Of a stretch of 48,156 bases of DNA, positions 41,001 through 43,779 are shown in pieces. Both the position numbers and the translations under genes were made by a program. Origin of the DNA: Acidisphaera sp. S103 (GTDB taxonomy: Bacteria > Pseudomonadota > Alphaproteobacteria > Acetobacterales > Acetobacteraceae); NCBI RefSeq assembly GCF_009765975.1, contig NZ_LMUJ01000034.1, forward strand, positions 100,596 through 148,751, in the 5' to 3' direction. Position 1 is the stretch's first letter. Each line of letters begins with the position of its first letter. Under the pieces are notes generated by a model. It had not been told where the DNA came from and did no database searches. It saw only the letters and a program-made list of their open reading frames with translations.

Positions 41001-43779
41001 GCGCACCTCGAAGCAGCACTCGGCCGAGACGTTCGGTCGCCGCAAACCCCGCCGCCACACCAGTCGCGGTCGGCACCGAATCTGCAGCCGCAGACACCGC
41101 CGGCCGGCCGGCCGGCTGCTCCAACGAATCAAACCGTCGTTGGAACTGGTAGAGCGGCAGGTCGACACGCCGCCGCGACCGGCCGCGGTCCAGCCCGCGC
41201 CAATCCACCGCCGCCCCGCGCACATGCAGCCGCGCCAGAGACCCCAGAAACGCCGGCCAATCCTGTCCCGCCCCCGCCAGCGACGGCAGCCAGACCGTCT
41301 CCGCCGCCCCGCACTGCCGAGCCAAGCCACTCAGCACCGCAGCCGGCCCCAGCTCCACCACGCTATCGATGCCGGACGATGCGACCGCACCGACCATGTC
41401 GGCAAACCGGACCGGCTCCAGCAAATGCCGGCACCAATAATCGGCATTGGCGATCACCCGCGGATCGGCCAGGTCGCCGGTCACCCCCGACACGATCGGC
41501 ACCGACGGCACCGCATAACGGATCGATTCTGCGACCCGCCGGAAATGCGGCAGCACCGGGTTCAGCAACGGCGAGTGAAACGCGTGCGACACCGCCAACA
41601 CCCGCGTGCCGACACCCGCTGCCTCCAACGCCGCCGTCGCTCGTCTCAGCGCACCGTGGCCACCGGTCAGAGACGTCACGCCCGGGGCATTGAACGCCGC
41701 CGGCACCACATCCTGCCGCGGATCGATGCCAATATCCCGCAGCACCGGCACGATCCGGTCCCAGCCGGCGAAAGCCACCGCCATGCCACCCGGTTCAGCA
41801 TACCGCCGCACCAATCGCCCGCGCGCGGCGATCAGCCGCAGCCCCTCCTCCAGCGAGAACACCCCGGCGACATGCGCGGCCACCAGTTCCCCGACGCTGT
41901 GCCCCAACACCAGGGCCGGCTCGATACCACAGGACCGCCACAACGCGGCCAGCGCCACACCCAACGCGAACAGCGCCGGCTGCGCATTCGCGGTATCGTC
42001 CAGCGTGTCCGGATCGCCCGCCGCCCCATACAGCAGGTCCAGCAACCGGACGTCCAACTCATCCCGCAGCAGCACATCGCACCGGTCGAGCACCGACCGG
42101 AACGCCGGCGCACTGTCATACAACCCCCGCCCCATGCCACGGTACTGCGAACCCTGGCCGGTAAACGCGAAGCCAATGCGATCGCCAATATCCGAACCTT
42201 TGATCGCCCCGCGATGCAGGTCCGAACCCAACGCCCGCACCAACTCCGCACCATCCCCAACCACAGCCGCCGCTCGGTATTCGAACGCCCCCCGGCCCGT
42301 ATTGGCCGACCACGCCAGGTCGCCGATCGGCATATCCGGCGTCACCGCCGCCGCCAGCGCCGCCACGTTCGCCGCGAGAGCCGCCTCGGTCCGGCCCGAC
42401 ACCGTCACCACATGCAACGGCCGATCCGCCAACGCACCCGTCTCCACCCCGGCCGGCAGCGGAGGCTCCGCCAGCACCACATGCGCCACCGTCCCGGTAA
42501 ATCCGAACGCACTGACCCCAGCAACCCGCCGATGCCCCCGATCCCCCGCCCACGCCACAGAGGCCACCGGCACCCGAACCGGCAGCGACGACCACGGCAC
42601 ATGCGGGCTGGGTTCGGAGAAATGCAGATGCGGCGGCACCATCCCGTGCCGCAAGCTCAACAGCACCTTCAGCACGCCCGCCATGCCAGCGGCAGTCTCC
42701 AGATGGCCGATATTCGTCTTGACCGAGGCCACCGTCAGCGGCTTCCGCCGACCCGCGGCGAACACCGTCTCCAGCGCCGCCATCTCGATCGGATCGCCCA
42801 GCGGCGTCCCGGTGCCGTGCGCCTCGACGTAGTCGACCTCGTGCGGCGCGACCCGAGCAGACGCCAGCGCATCACGGATCACCGCCACCTGGGAGTGCTG
42901 GTTCGGCGCCGTCAGCCCATTGCCCCGCCCGCCATGCCGCACCGCGCTGCCCAGCACCAGGCCATGGATGCGATCACCCTGCGCCTGCGCCGCCGCCAGC
43001 GTCTTCAGCACCAGCACCGCGCCGCCCTCGCCCCGCGCATAGCCGTTCGCGTCAGCGGCAAACGTCTTGCAGCGCCCGTCCGGCGACAGCGCACCCAGGC
43101 GGGACAGGGCCAGGAACGGTTCGGCCGCCAGCATCAGGCTGACCGCACCCACCAGCGCCGCATCGCAGGCCCCACGCCGCAGGCTCCAACACGCCTGATC
43201 CAGCGCCACCAGCGACGACGCACACGCCGCATCGAGCGACACGCACGGCCCCTGCAGATCGAACACATAGCCCAACCGCCCGGCCGCCGCGCTCAGCGCG
43301 ATGCCGGTCGCGGTATAAGGCGTGATCCGCCCTGGATCGTCGGAATACAGCCCAGCCCGGGCATAATCCGCCTTCTCGATGCCGACGAACACGCCGGTAC
43401 GGGACCCCGAGACCGCCGCGTACGGCATCCCGGCGTCCTCAAACGCCTCCCACGCCAGTTCCAGCAACAGCCGCTGCTGCGGGTCCAGGCTGCGGATCTC
43501 CTCCGGTGGCAAACGGAACAACTGCCCATCGACGCCATACGGCACCTGATCCAGGAAGTGCCCACGCGGCCGGGTCGCCATGCCGGGGAAGCGATCAGCC
43601 GGAGCCTCTCGGCTGGTGTCACGTCCGTCCGCCAGCAGCCGCCAGAACGCCGCCGGATCATCGGCACCCGGGAAGCGGCACGCCATGCCCACAACCGCCA
43701 CCGGTTCGGCAGAGGCCACCTCCCGGGGCATGGAGTCTGGTGCGTCCCCCTTGCCGTTGTCATACGGCGGCGGCGTCAC
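20065..43779 (-). CDS. Giant hybrid PKS-aminotransferase-NRPS
   Basis: About 7904 residues in one frame. Order: KS-AT-cMT-ACP, Pro/Ala-rich linker, class III aminotransferase, C-pseudoA-T, C-A(Asn)-T, C-A(Val)-T, C-A(Gln)-T, C-T, C-A(Gly)-T, C. The front end has the McyE/NdaF architecture that makes the beta-amino acid Adda in microcystin and nodularin. Key residues: KS cysteine codon 43222-43224 (DAACASS), AT serine codon 41896-41898 (GHSVGE) with HAFH for malonyl-CoA, ACP serine codon 39883-39885, PLP lysine codon 38599-38601 (YGKMIGGG). I prefer GTG 43779 because it makes a GTGA overlap with the upstream stop and has GGGAG eight bases before it; an in-frame ATG at 43794 would add five residues. 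Two of six peptide modules lack a working A domain. It ends in a full C domain, so the next protein supplies the acceptor. Confidence 0.95.
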   Translation of the reverse strand: MTPPPYDNGKGDAPDSMPREVASAEPVAVVGMACRFPGADDPAAFWRLLADGRDTSREAPADRFPGMATRPRGHFLDQVPYGVDGQLFRLPPEEIRSLDPQQRLLLELAWEAFEDAGMPYAAVSGSRTGVFVGIEKADYARAGLYSDDPGRITPYTATGIALSAAAGRLGYVFDLQGPCVSLDAACASSLVALDQACWSLRRGACDAALVGAVSLMLAAEPFLALSRLGALSPDGRCKTFAADANGYARGEGGAVLVLKTLAAAQAQGDRIHGLVLGSAVRHGGRGNGLTAPNQHSQVAVIRDALASARVAPHEVDYVEAHGTGTPLGDPIEMAALETVFAAGRRKPLTVASVKTNIGHLETAAGMAGVLKVLLSLRHGMVPPHLHFSEPSPHVPWSSLPVRVPVASVAWAGDRGHRRVAGVSAFGFTGTVAHVVLAEPPLPAGVETGALADRPLHVVTVSGRTEAALAANVAALAAAVTPDMPIGDLAWSANTGRGAFEYRAAAVVGDGAELVRALGSDLHRGAIKGSDIGDRIGFAFTGQGSQYRGMGRGLYDSAPAFRSVLDRCDVLLRDELDVRLLDLLYGAAGDPDTLDDTANAQPALFALGVALAALWRSCGIEPALVLGHSVGELVAAHVAGVFSLEEGLRLIAARGRLVRRYAEPGGMAVAFAGWDRIVPVLRDIGIDPRQDVVPAAFNAPGVTSLTGGHGALRRATAALEAAGVGTRVLAVSHAFHSPLLNPVLPHFRRVAESIRYAVPSVPIVSGVTGDLADPRVIANADYWCRHLLEPVRFADMVGAVASSGIDSVVELGPAAVLSGLARQCGAAETVWLPSLAGAGQDWPAFLGSLARLHVRGAAVDWRGLDRGRSRRRVDLPLYQFQRRFDSLEQPAGRPAVSAAADSVPTATGVAAGFAATERLGRVLLRGALTRLGLFDALGNGPTVAALQGRLGVVPAYGRLFAYLVDILARDGALVVTGDRVMLGAVEAAPVDADAVVAEHPGMASMVRLLVACLNDYPAVLCGTRNPIEVLFPGGRMDLVESVYQSGGIADYFNRGVAQAVLAATQHASGRPVRLLEIGAGTGGTTQSVLPVLAAAGIELHYDYTDVSAAFVRQAAARFESRYPFLRFATLDIEREAAAQGFAAGEHDVVIAANVLHATRSIADTLAAAAGLLRPGGSLVLNEVTQPHEFIGMTFGLTPGWWAYADTALRQPHSPVLSLDGWRRTLAAAGMGSVEALGLEGDDMDNPLQAVIVARRDDAPAAASGVGDVRDRLAALVERISGIAIGPHDDQTNLFELGLDSLLLMQIKQGIQGDFGVEVDMGQFYEQLSTPVRLASFIAGRWAPAVVPAAAPVVMAVPVVPVASAPVAPAVTVPPPVAVPASSGITHLLEQQLEVMKQQIALLAGHTAPVVPAPVAAPAPVVAAPVPRAPAPAPRMAAVPTTPVALPKAALSARQTAFLDALIGRYTERTARSKAYAERARPVLGDWIATIGFRPELKEMVYPIVSVGSEGSHIRDLDGNEYVDLAMGFGVGFFGHRPPFVMEAVRERLDRGFELATQSDLAEDTARLVHELTGCERVVFSNTGTEAVMTAFRLARTVTGRRRVVHFKSAFHGFYDGVMAYGSPAGAMPMVPGIVQSQVDDVLVLEYGSEAALRTIAAEADTLAGVMVEPVQSRNPDLQPREFLHALRQLTEAHGIALIFDELVTGFRIHPGGAQAHFGITADIVTYGKMIGGGMPVSIIAGKSRFIDAIDGGAWRYGDASRPNATMTFFGGTFCRHPLSMAATHACLRYMRDQGPALQDGMNRRTAALAERLNAVFRQDGVPFRVAWFASQFQVRHAVAGGETFQSFELAVFFFLLMEKGIYTWERRVCFLSIAHTQTDFDRIVSAVADSVREMRQAGFFGDLPPDGGRQDGPRLDTWVEPSRSEVSAEGTGLMTCHAVELTPGQRDLAFRAAQGAAASTAFAEPLVLDLSGPLDISALQRALDIVVSRHDALRIRRVGERVAKIAPALRVPISEQEAGSLPAALADNDAAGWLAAICREAFDLEAGPLLRAHLLTLGPERARFVMVLHHIVADGWSIGVVLQELARCYTALAEGAEPPALPASVPLGEYNAWYTRRLAERRDQAASFWRGRLADVTPLTLPTDIARPPRSRGIGRRLRRTLDAADVAVLTSFCRGQRCSSFMVLLAAWQALLSRLSGQRQVVLGIAGAGQAAMGVERLVGQCASILPLAVQVVPGASFAALLDGLKADLLAVWDHQDLRPEDVADDLTLPPIRAAFNQDRDPGGWQFGGVEAQLVAAPIGFVKYDLFLNAIETGSVLILDLDYDEGLFEADTIAAWLEGYVTLLRAALAAPDVPVASLPLVEARARLPVDVGAAPAGVLARIASHAAVAPERTALVRDGMVMSYGELRDRLAQGRGVPVARQWIAAFARIDDEGVGGLSPAAFASHVETWIEAAGITAGDVVHVSDAAMAVVGLDTWAAPLVAGATVTAGNGGPVPTVAVIAAWEGLTPGGAPRLLLAGGATLLERTASRIGRLQAGRDVFLLMQPVGLPVALGVQRLDMEPEGWRRVGLRQVSPALDARILDMGGNQAVPGAVGTLYLSTQGTGVRARLRADGALELLAPAESADLAVIEAVLLAHPSVRRVAVEWHGQAVRARVAVADTLMDAAMLRRFLLRYLPATSLPATFAVAFELPEPDTASWGSGVASADAGHEGSADVTALFRTVLRCTGVGPDDDFFDFGGDSLAAVRLVNRLRDDLGVELPLRAVFEAPTPARLAARLSADARQPVALAVGPRPAVLPLSAAQQRLWFLEQLGQGGDAYVMTVALRIDGALDPAALEAALNDVLARHESLRTRFPLYGDEPYQDILPVDAVRLDLPVVNADEAEPERFDLATDLPLRATLCRLAPGVHRLRLRIHHIAGDAWSLLPFARDLRLAYTARLAGQPPVFAPLPLQYGDFALWQRDQALTEAEAFWRDALAGLPAAIDLPYDRPRSEGLVRRPAGQVEFALPPALVARLRDLAHEMNASLFMVLQAGLATLLLRHGAGEDIPLGVPVANRTRGALEGLIGCFVNTLVLRCRLDGRPTFRTLLARLRDVTLAALAHQDLPFERLVAMLRPDRGSSGTPLFQVMLMLDQAQEQGVTLPGLVTRVIAEPPVEAKFDLTFGLTETADGALTGQLEYDAARFLPETVARLAAHFIAVLDAATFAPDVPVQRLDFLSQADRTALLAVSAGPVLPMPDTTLTALLGAQAARTPDAVAVVAADGSTLSYAALHDAAEQVARVLAGRGVGPGDLVAVACPRSPEMVIGILAVLKAGAAYLPLDPVYPPARLAFILGDARPVLLLTVGGVADRLPPYDSLLLDAPLDGMAGQVPRPATPGSPAYVIYTSGSTGQPKGAVLPHRAVVNYLTWAKAAYRTDGGFGAPVNTSIGFDATVTSLFLPLISGSAVHLVAETDEIEALADSLARRGDFSLVKLTPAHLDILQQLVPAEALAGQARVLVIGGEQLPAATVRAWRRHAPATRLINEYGPTEATVGCVVHEVTPDTADDGAVPIGRPIANTSILLLDADRQLVPHGAVGEIYIAGAGVADGYLNRPVLTAERFLPDPFGPPDSRMYRSGDLARRRANGTLVYLGRADTQIKLRGYRIEPGEVEAALLALPGVAQAAVVLRRDAAGDAELVGCLVAQAGVVPPAALVLRQTLLSVLPSPLVPAAFVWMDRLPLSPNGKVDRRTLLAGLAVVPVVETDDAPEGTAEAALCEAFARLLNRPSVGVDENFFHIGGHSLLAARLVNQLRGRMGLSVALGDVFAAPTPRGLAGRVARQAAQPGLPEPVAVPDAADHPVSAGQQRLWVLDRLAPGSAVYNMTGAFRLIGPVDADRLRGAFAGLMRRHESLRTEIVVRDGKPRQRVLPVGEPPFMVEDVSGETEALAVAGDEALRPFDLSTGPLWRARLLRLGPEDGVLVCNLHHAISDGWSLDVVVRELSALYDAPEAGLPPLTLQYRDYVAWQDGLLRGPDAEADLAWWKERLGGVDGRLDLPTDRPRGRGTSGRGAQAERRLDAVVTAGIGRVAAAAGATPLAVQIALVAAVLHRYTGASDLVVGTVTAGRDHPAFEDQIGFFANTLSLRLRLDGSLRVDALVAGTAAELQAVLSHAGTPFERIVEALGIAREPGRTPLLDVVVAGDTPLPALRLGGIEAASIALPVRTRHFDLALFFRADGDGTALAIEYDSDLFDAWRIEALADHIATFAANALARPDVSLNDTDLLRPAERDRLEVAWNATATAYPRDSGIVALFREQARLRPDAVAVVGEGAGRLTYAELDRRSDGLAGRLVAQAAVRCGDLVGIAALRGPELIVGLLGILKAGAAYVPIDPAYPPDRVAAMFAVAPIRCLLSDGSMTQPPSECPVLGLEALDAGPAPACAATGDDLAYVMFTSGTTGVPKAVAVPQRAVVRLVRDTDFVSLGADERLLLTGSISFDAATFEIWGMLLNGGTLYLAGTHDLLNPDTMRRLLASHRISTMWLTSSLFNQFVDHDPAMFAPLRQLLIGGERLSPPHVARVRQALPALRLLNGYGPTENTTFSLVHRIDGVADGRDIPIGRPIANSRVYILGPGDRTAPVGVTGEICVAGDGLAFGYLGRDDLTGEWFVNHPTIAGERLYRTGDFGCWLPEGVVAYQGRRDRQVKLRGVRIEIGEVEAALLAHDGVTRAAVVVRPREGGNELVGYVMGDGLDAAAIRSWLKGRLPQACVPAHVIAVERMPLDPNGKLDVGALPQPEDAPTVGDVVDRSVGNPLEMALARLWAEVLGRGRIGSGENFFDLGGHSLLAIRLVHRIRTELGLEVEPADIFTAPTVAQLAAHIMAVMLTARRPRQVPVVPVLPAAADYPLSATQQRLWFLNRLADGQAAYNIVGAWRLRGGLDGTALRRAFAALGARHEALRTVFSVRDGEPRQVILGALPPLPEERTLPDESRIAAECQALAGAVFDLSAPLLRASLLRVGRDDAVLVITCHHMIADGWSAQIIGEDLAALYAGSTLPSAVAFKDAAVWLADRRQATSEADRAYWQAKLAGPLPLLDLPTDHPRSARSDRAAGLERIALDPSVSAKLRALGAARGASLFPVLVALVKVLLHRLTGQSDILVGTPVANRDDPAVAGVVGFFANTVVLRDTLAPEAGFAAVLDMVGDTVAGALAHVLPFDAVVALAGGARDASRSPLFDVMVTLATPAAALVLGDVTATPIVCDDPGAQFDLTFRFADGDDGLGLEIVYAAGLFTPASIGRMGAQLARVAAAAVGDPGVPIGELPLMDAAEARLVLHDFAECRLDFGPPTSLVAMFEAQVDRTPDRIAVVDDDRSLTYRALDQAANAVAAELLARGLVAEERVGLAFAASTDGIVGMLGILKAGGAYVPLDPEQPAERLRGMIADAGCRFVVGERDGVVPVVTLPRLPLAVRPDVPIAADRLAYVVFTSGSTGRPKGVMVEHRAVFNLVHGIWRAVFAPLDGAAPLQVAQLAAPVFDASVQQIFPALLGGHTLHPIPAALRRDGRALLRLLAERRIAIADGTPTLFDLLLDAGWKTAPLKELRHLVIGGEVLRGALVRQLRANRVLGRLTVSNAYGPTEATVDATLHQLPPGAPVPDVVPIGRPLPNVQALVLDAAGAAVPIGVPGELYLGGPSLARGYLGAEAAVVARFVPHPSRVGERLYRTGDRVCWAADGALRFLGRGDGQLKIRGHRIEPGEVEAALLGVPGVRQAVVVAHGGGAAAVLLAWLGADDPVDPAWLRRQLAERLPEWMIPGLVRTLQALPQTAGGKIDRQALAAMAVGEDTTTQEALRGALEVQVAAIWQAVLGCRDVGRWQNFFSVGGHSLGVLRVLARIEATLGVALPVQAFYRSPTIADLAMLIEAAGQDAASAPAVELPVVARAETYPLSPAQHRLWVVAELRPDSVGYAMPAAFLLQGALDTAALSRAVTGLVGRHEALRTVFVVVAGEPRQRVLPAGPVALAVEPVADMTEAAAMVAAETARPFDLEAEPPLRVRLLRVGPDRYVPDRHVLVINLHHIICDGLSLTVMARELGWLYDAFSQGGVDPLPPLRLQYRDAVSAMAARREGGAADAAKGWWLAQFATLPTPLPLPTDFPRGDQAAGAGAAATLSLDAATADALRALARDAGTTLFTLVLALVVRLLHRTTGADDMVIGIPVAGRFHSDLEAQVGLYAETCPLRLSVGADEALAPLLARVGPTLQGALAHDAFGLDQLVEALDPPPQSGRSPLFDVMVAWQVAQPVAFQPDGIKVSPFDTPVAGAQFDLCFSFLDHDGGLDLTLVYRSDLYRPETAERLTAAFEQVVRAALPPVVPPTLERLRGLWRDVLGRAEIGDTEHFVEAGGHSLKAARLVARIHGEFGRTLRLREVFANPTLRAQAMLIDRVAIVPAVEVVQPVTGAETALLVPASAGQRRLWVLGQLASDPAVYAVTATLDLEGPLDVPALTRAVEQLVDRHEVLRTRLVAGTDGGSLAVMQRILPVAASGIALEVAGEGALAITLDGGPLFRARLTRMGADRHRLEIALHHVIGDGWSIGVLSRDLGVLYSANRRGVLAVLPPLSLQYRHLAARQDAWLAGGDGAAARGYWLDVLAGDLPVMDLPADAPRPAVQSFGGALHQFALDPACVEAARGLAVRCGTTLFAVLLAGVTALLHRYTAASDVIVGMPVAGRDSADLEDQVGLYMNTVPLRARFDPAAGFGTLVATLGQAVAGALEHQSYPFDRLVEELALPRDPSRSPLFDVLVVMHDEAASAPGLDGLTVREADADGTIAKFDLSVHFRAVADGVEVSLEYNTDLFAAERMRRLGGHFSTLLLSGVRQPGRPLGLLDVATGVEAAALREWIAPELLPRVSTVLAAFDRHVAATPSRLAVRDADRGLDYRALDAWANGIAAGLSALGLRSGDRVAVALPRSAALPAAILGIWKAGLVYVPVDPAYPAVRQAFILEDAGCRAVIGALAGTGLPAVDPETVGLAGSVAVAPPGPEDTAYVIYTSGSTGVPKGVAIAHRNLAAFAPVLRRVFGLTDGDVVFALTTPSFDISLLELVCPLAEGLGLAMADDAAVADPAATLAALRGSGATVLQVTPSRLAMLLLHDSDLGAVHTLLVGGERLPPKLAAAIRVLPGVRAFNVYGPTETTIWSSCAAIDDAPPTIGWALPGETMLVRSPAGQEQPVGVPGEIVIGGVGVGLGYLGREALTAERFVTDTGQRLYRTGDRGVRLADGAIAFLGRQDDQVKLHGFRIEPGEIEAALAAHPSVRQAAVAVRDVAGGPELVGYVAAPDLTIPGEDEAALRAHLLVRLPRHMVPMLLVGMPALPLLPSGKVDRKALPAPVVQAAAAPSDEPADPLTVTVLRVWREVLGRPEAGLDADFFALGGHSLRAAALAGQLGAALGLAVGLRDVFLYPTPRLLTAEIAQRRTTALPALVPSAVEPDYPLSHAQQRLFALATLRADSQAYIIADGFQITGPLDLPALERAFTAVMVRHEALRTGLLLIDSAPRQVIAEAPRFPLSVIDLSGLADPEAAARGACDALAAAPFDLAEPPLMRAQVLRLAPSRHVLAFALHHIIADGWSLGILLDDLEIGYRNALAGEAVLLPPAAFQYRDHVAREHALRASPAWERSRVWWLDHLGGALPVLDLPIAGPRPRQRGDRGGQVPFSIPSDTAAAVEAMAQRHGASVFMVLLAAWTALFHRLTGGDDMILGSVSSNRDVPGLADVVGCFVNPLPLRVRPGSRQSFAALLGAVRGIVLGALDHAAYPFDLLVRALRTGGDAGRSPLFDVGFSWNALPHMVRQDFAGCALASFGEAPVVAKYDLLIIAGGDADGISGVIEYAADLFAAADVAALAEQLAAILGQVTTGGDGVLLMDLHLGAAAPVAAAAPASLAIELQF
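20110..21440 (-). other. C-terminal condensation domain of the giant synthase
   Basis: A complete LCL-type C domain: YPLSHAQQRLF, HHIIADGWS near 21020-21050, GCFVNPLPLR, SPLFDVGF. It ends the protein and must use the tyrosine-type aminoacyl-T of the next protein as acceptor, in the same way that McyE ends in a C domain. Confidence 0.85.
21490..24500 (-). other. NRPS module C-A(Gly)-T
   Basis: C: HHVIGDGWS near 24113-24143. A: TSGSTG near 22731-22750 and NVYGPTETTIW near 22310-22340; pocket DILQLGVIWK, identical by eye to the first module of the terminal NRPS and one change from the glycine code. T: ALGGHSLRAA near 21600-21620, intact. Confidence 0.85.
24560..26060 (-). other. NRPS module C-T without an adenylation domain
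   Basis: The C domain is complete (YPLSPAQHRLW; HHIICDGLS near 25632-25660; GRSPLFDVMV; ends AAFEQVVRAAL). About seven linker residues (PPVVPPT, about 24765-24790) later the first T helix begins (LERLRGLWRDVLG), then VEAGGHSLKAA with the pantetheine serine codon at 24673-24675. The whole A domain of roughly 500 residues is absent and the frame is kept. The T is either loaded in trans, loaded by a neighbouring A, or used as a pass-through carrier. Confidence 0.88.
26110..29160 (-). other. NRPS module C-A(Gln)-T
   Basis: C: HHMIADGWS near 28755-28785. A: TSGSTG near 27400-27420, NAYGPTEATVD near 26940-26975; pocket D A Q D V G A V D K, close to the glutamine code DAQDLGVVDK; glutamate is the alternative. 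T: SVGGHSLGVL near 26221-26265, intact. Confidence 0.8.
29210..32290 (-). other. NRPS module C-A(Val)-T
   Basis: C: HHAISDGWS near 31870-31900. A: TSGTTG near 30480-30500, NGYGPTENTTF near 30060-30100; pocket D A F W L G G T F K, one conservative change from the valine code DAFWIGGTFK. The A10 motif reads GKLDVG, with the lysine kept. T: DLGGHSLLAI near 29330-29375, intact. Confidence 0.85.
32340..35380 (-). other. NRPS module C-A(Asn)-T
   Basis: C: HHIAGDAWS near 35010-35037, with alanine replacing the last glycine of HHxxxDG. A: TSGSTG near 33615-33640, NEYGPTEATVG near 33185-33225; pocket D A T K V G E V G K, which fits asparagine codes such as DLTKLGEVGK. T: HIGGHSLLAA near 32440-32490, intact. 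Confidence 0.83.
35450..37980 (-). other. First NRPS module: C, degenerate A, T
   Basis: The C domain (HHIVADGWS near 37551-37580) follows the aminotransferase and would accept the beta-amino acyl chain. The A-like region (about 35690-36680, 330 residues against the usual 500) keeps a recognisable A1-like MSYGELRDRL, an A4/A5-like PLVAGATVTA and RLLLAGGATL, and an A6-like VGTLYLSTQGTG. It has no TSGSTG, FDxS, YGPTE, YRTGD, QVKIRG or GKxDR motifs, and no Asp235 or Lys517 equivalent. The T domain (FDFGGDSLAAV, serine codon 35554-35556) is intact. Adenylation by this region is very unlikely. Confidence 0.88.
38080..39430 (-). other. Class III PLP aminotransferase domain (AMT)
   Basis: A glutamate-1-semialdehyde aminomutase-like domain fused after the ACP. 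Landmarks are DLDGNEYVDLAMGFG, FSNTGTEAVMTAFRLAR, the PLP-contact aspartate in IFDELVTGFR, and the Schiff-base lysine in YGKMIGGG (codon 38599-38601). In McyE, ItuA and MycA the same domain turns a beta-keto acyl-ACP into a beta-amino acyl-ACP. The preceding PKS module lacks KR, as this requires. Confidence 0.92.
39440..39780 (-). other. Pro/Ala/Val-rich linker with a short coiled segment between ACP and AMT
   Basis: About 110 residues with repeated PV/AP units, interrupted by a charged, helix-forming stretch (LLEQQLEVMKQQIALLAG, about 39560-39630). It probably gives the ACP reach to the AMT and, through the helix, may help dimerise the aminotransferase. Confidence 0.6.
39790..39990 (-). other. 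Acyl carrier protein domain
   Basis: Motif LFELGLDSLLLMQ, with the phosphopantetheine serine codon at 39883-39885. It carries the beta-keto acyl chain for methylation and transamination. Confidence 0.9.
40060..41050 (-). other. C-methyltransferase (cMT) domain of the second PKS module
   Basis: Lies between AT and ACP. SAM motif LLEIGAGTGGTTQ at about 40525-40563, followed by YDYTDVSAAF, ANVLHAT and LLRPGGSLVLNE. It matches the C-methyltransferase position in McyE and would add a methyl group at C2 of the future beta-amino acid. Confidence 0.88.
41120..43710 (-). other. Ketosynthase and acyltransferase domains of the second PKS module
   Basis: KS: DAACASS with the cysteine codon at 43222-43224, EAHGTGTPLGD and KTNIGHLE give the full Cys-His-His triad. 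AT: FTGQGSQYRGMG, GHSVGE with the serine codon at 41896-41898, and SHAFHS, the HAFH signature of malonyl-CoA selection. No KR, DH or ER follows, so the product stays a beta-ketone. Confidence 0.92.
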
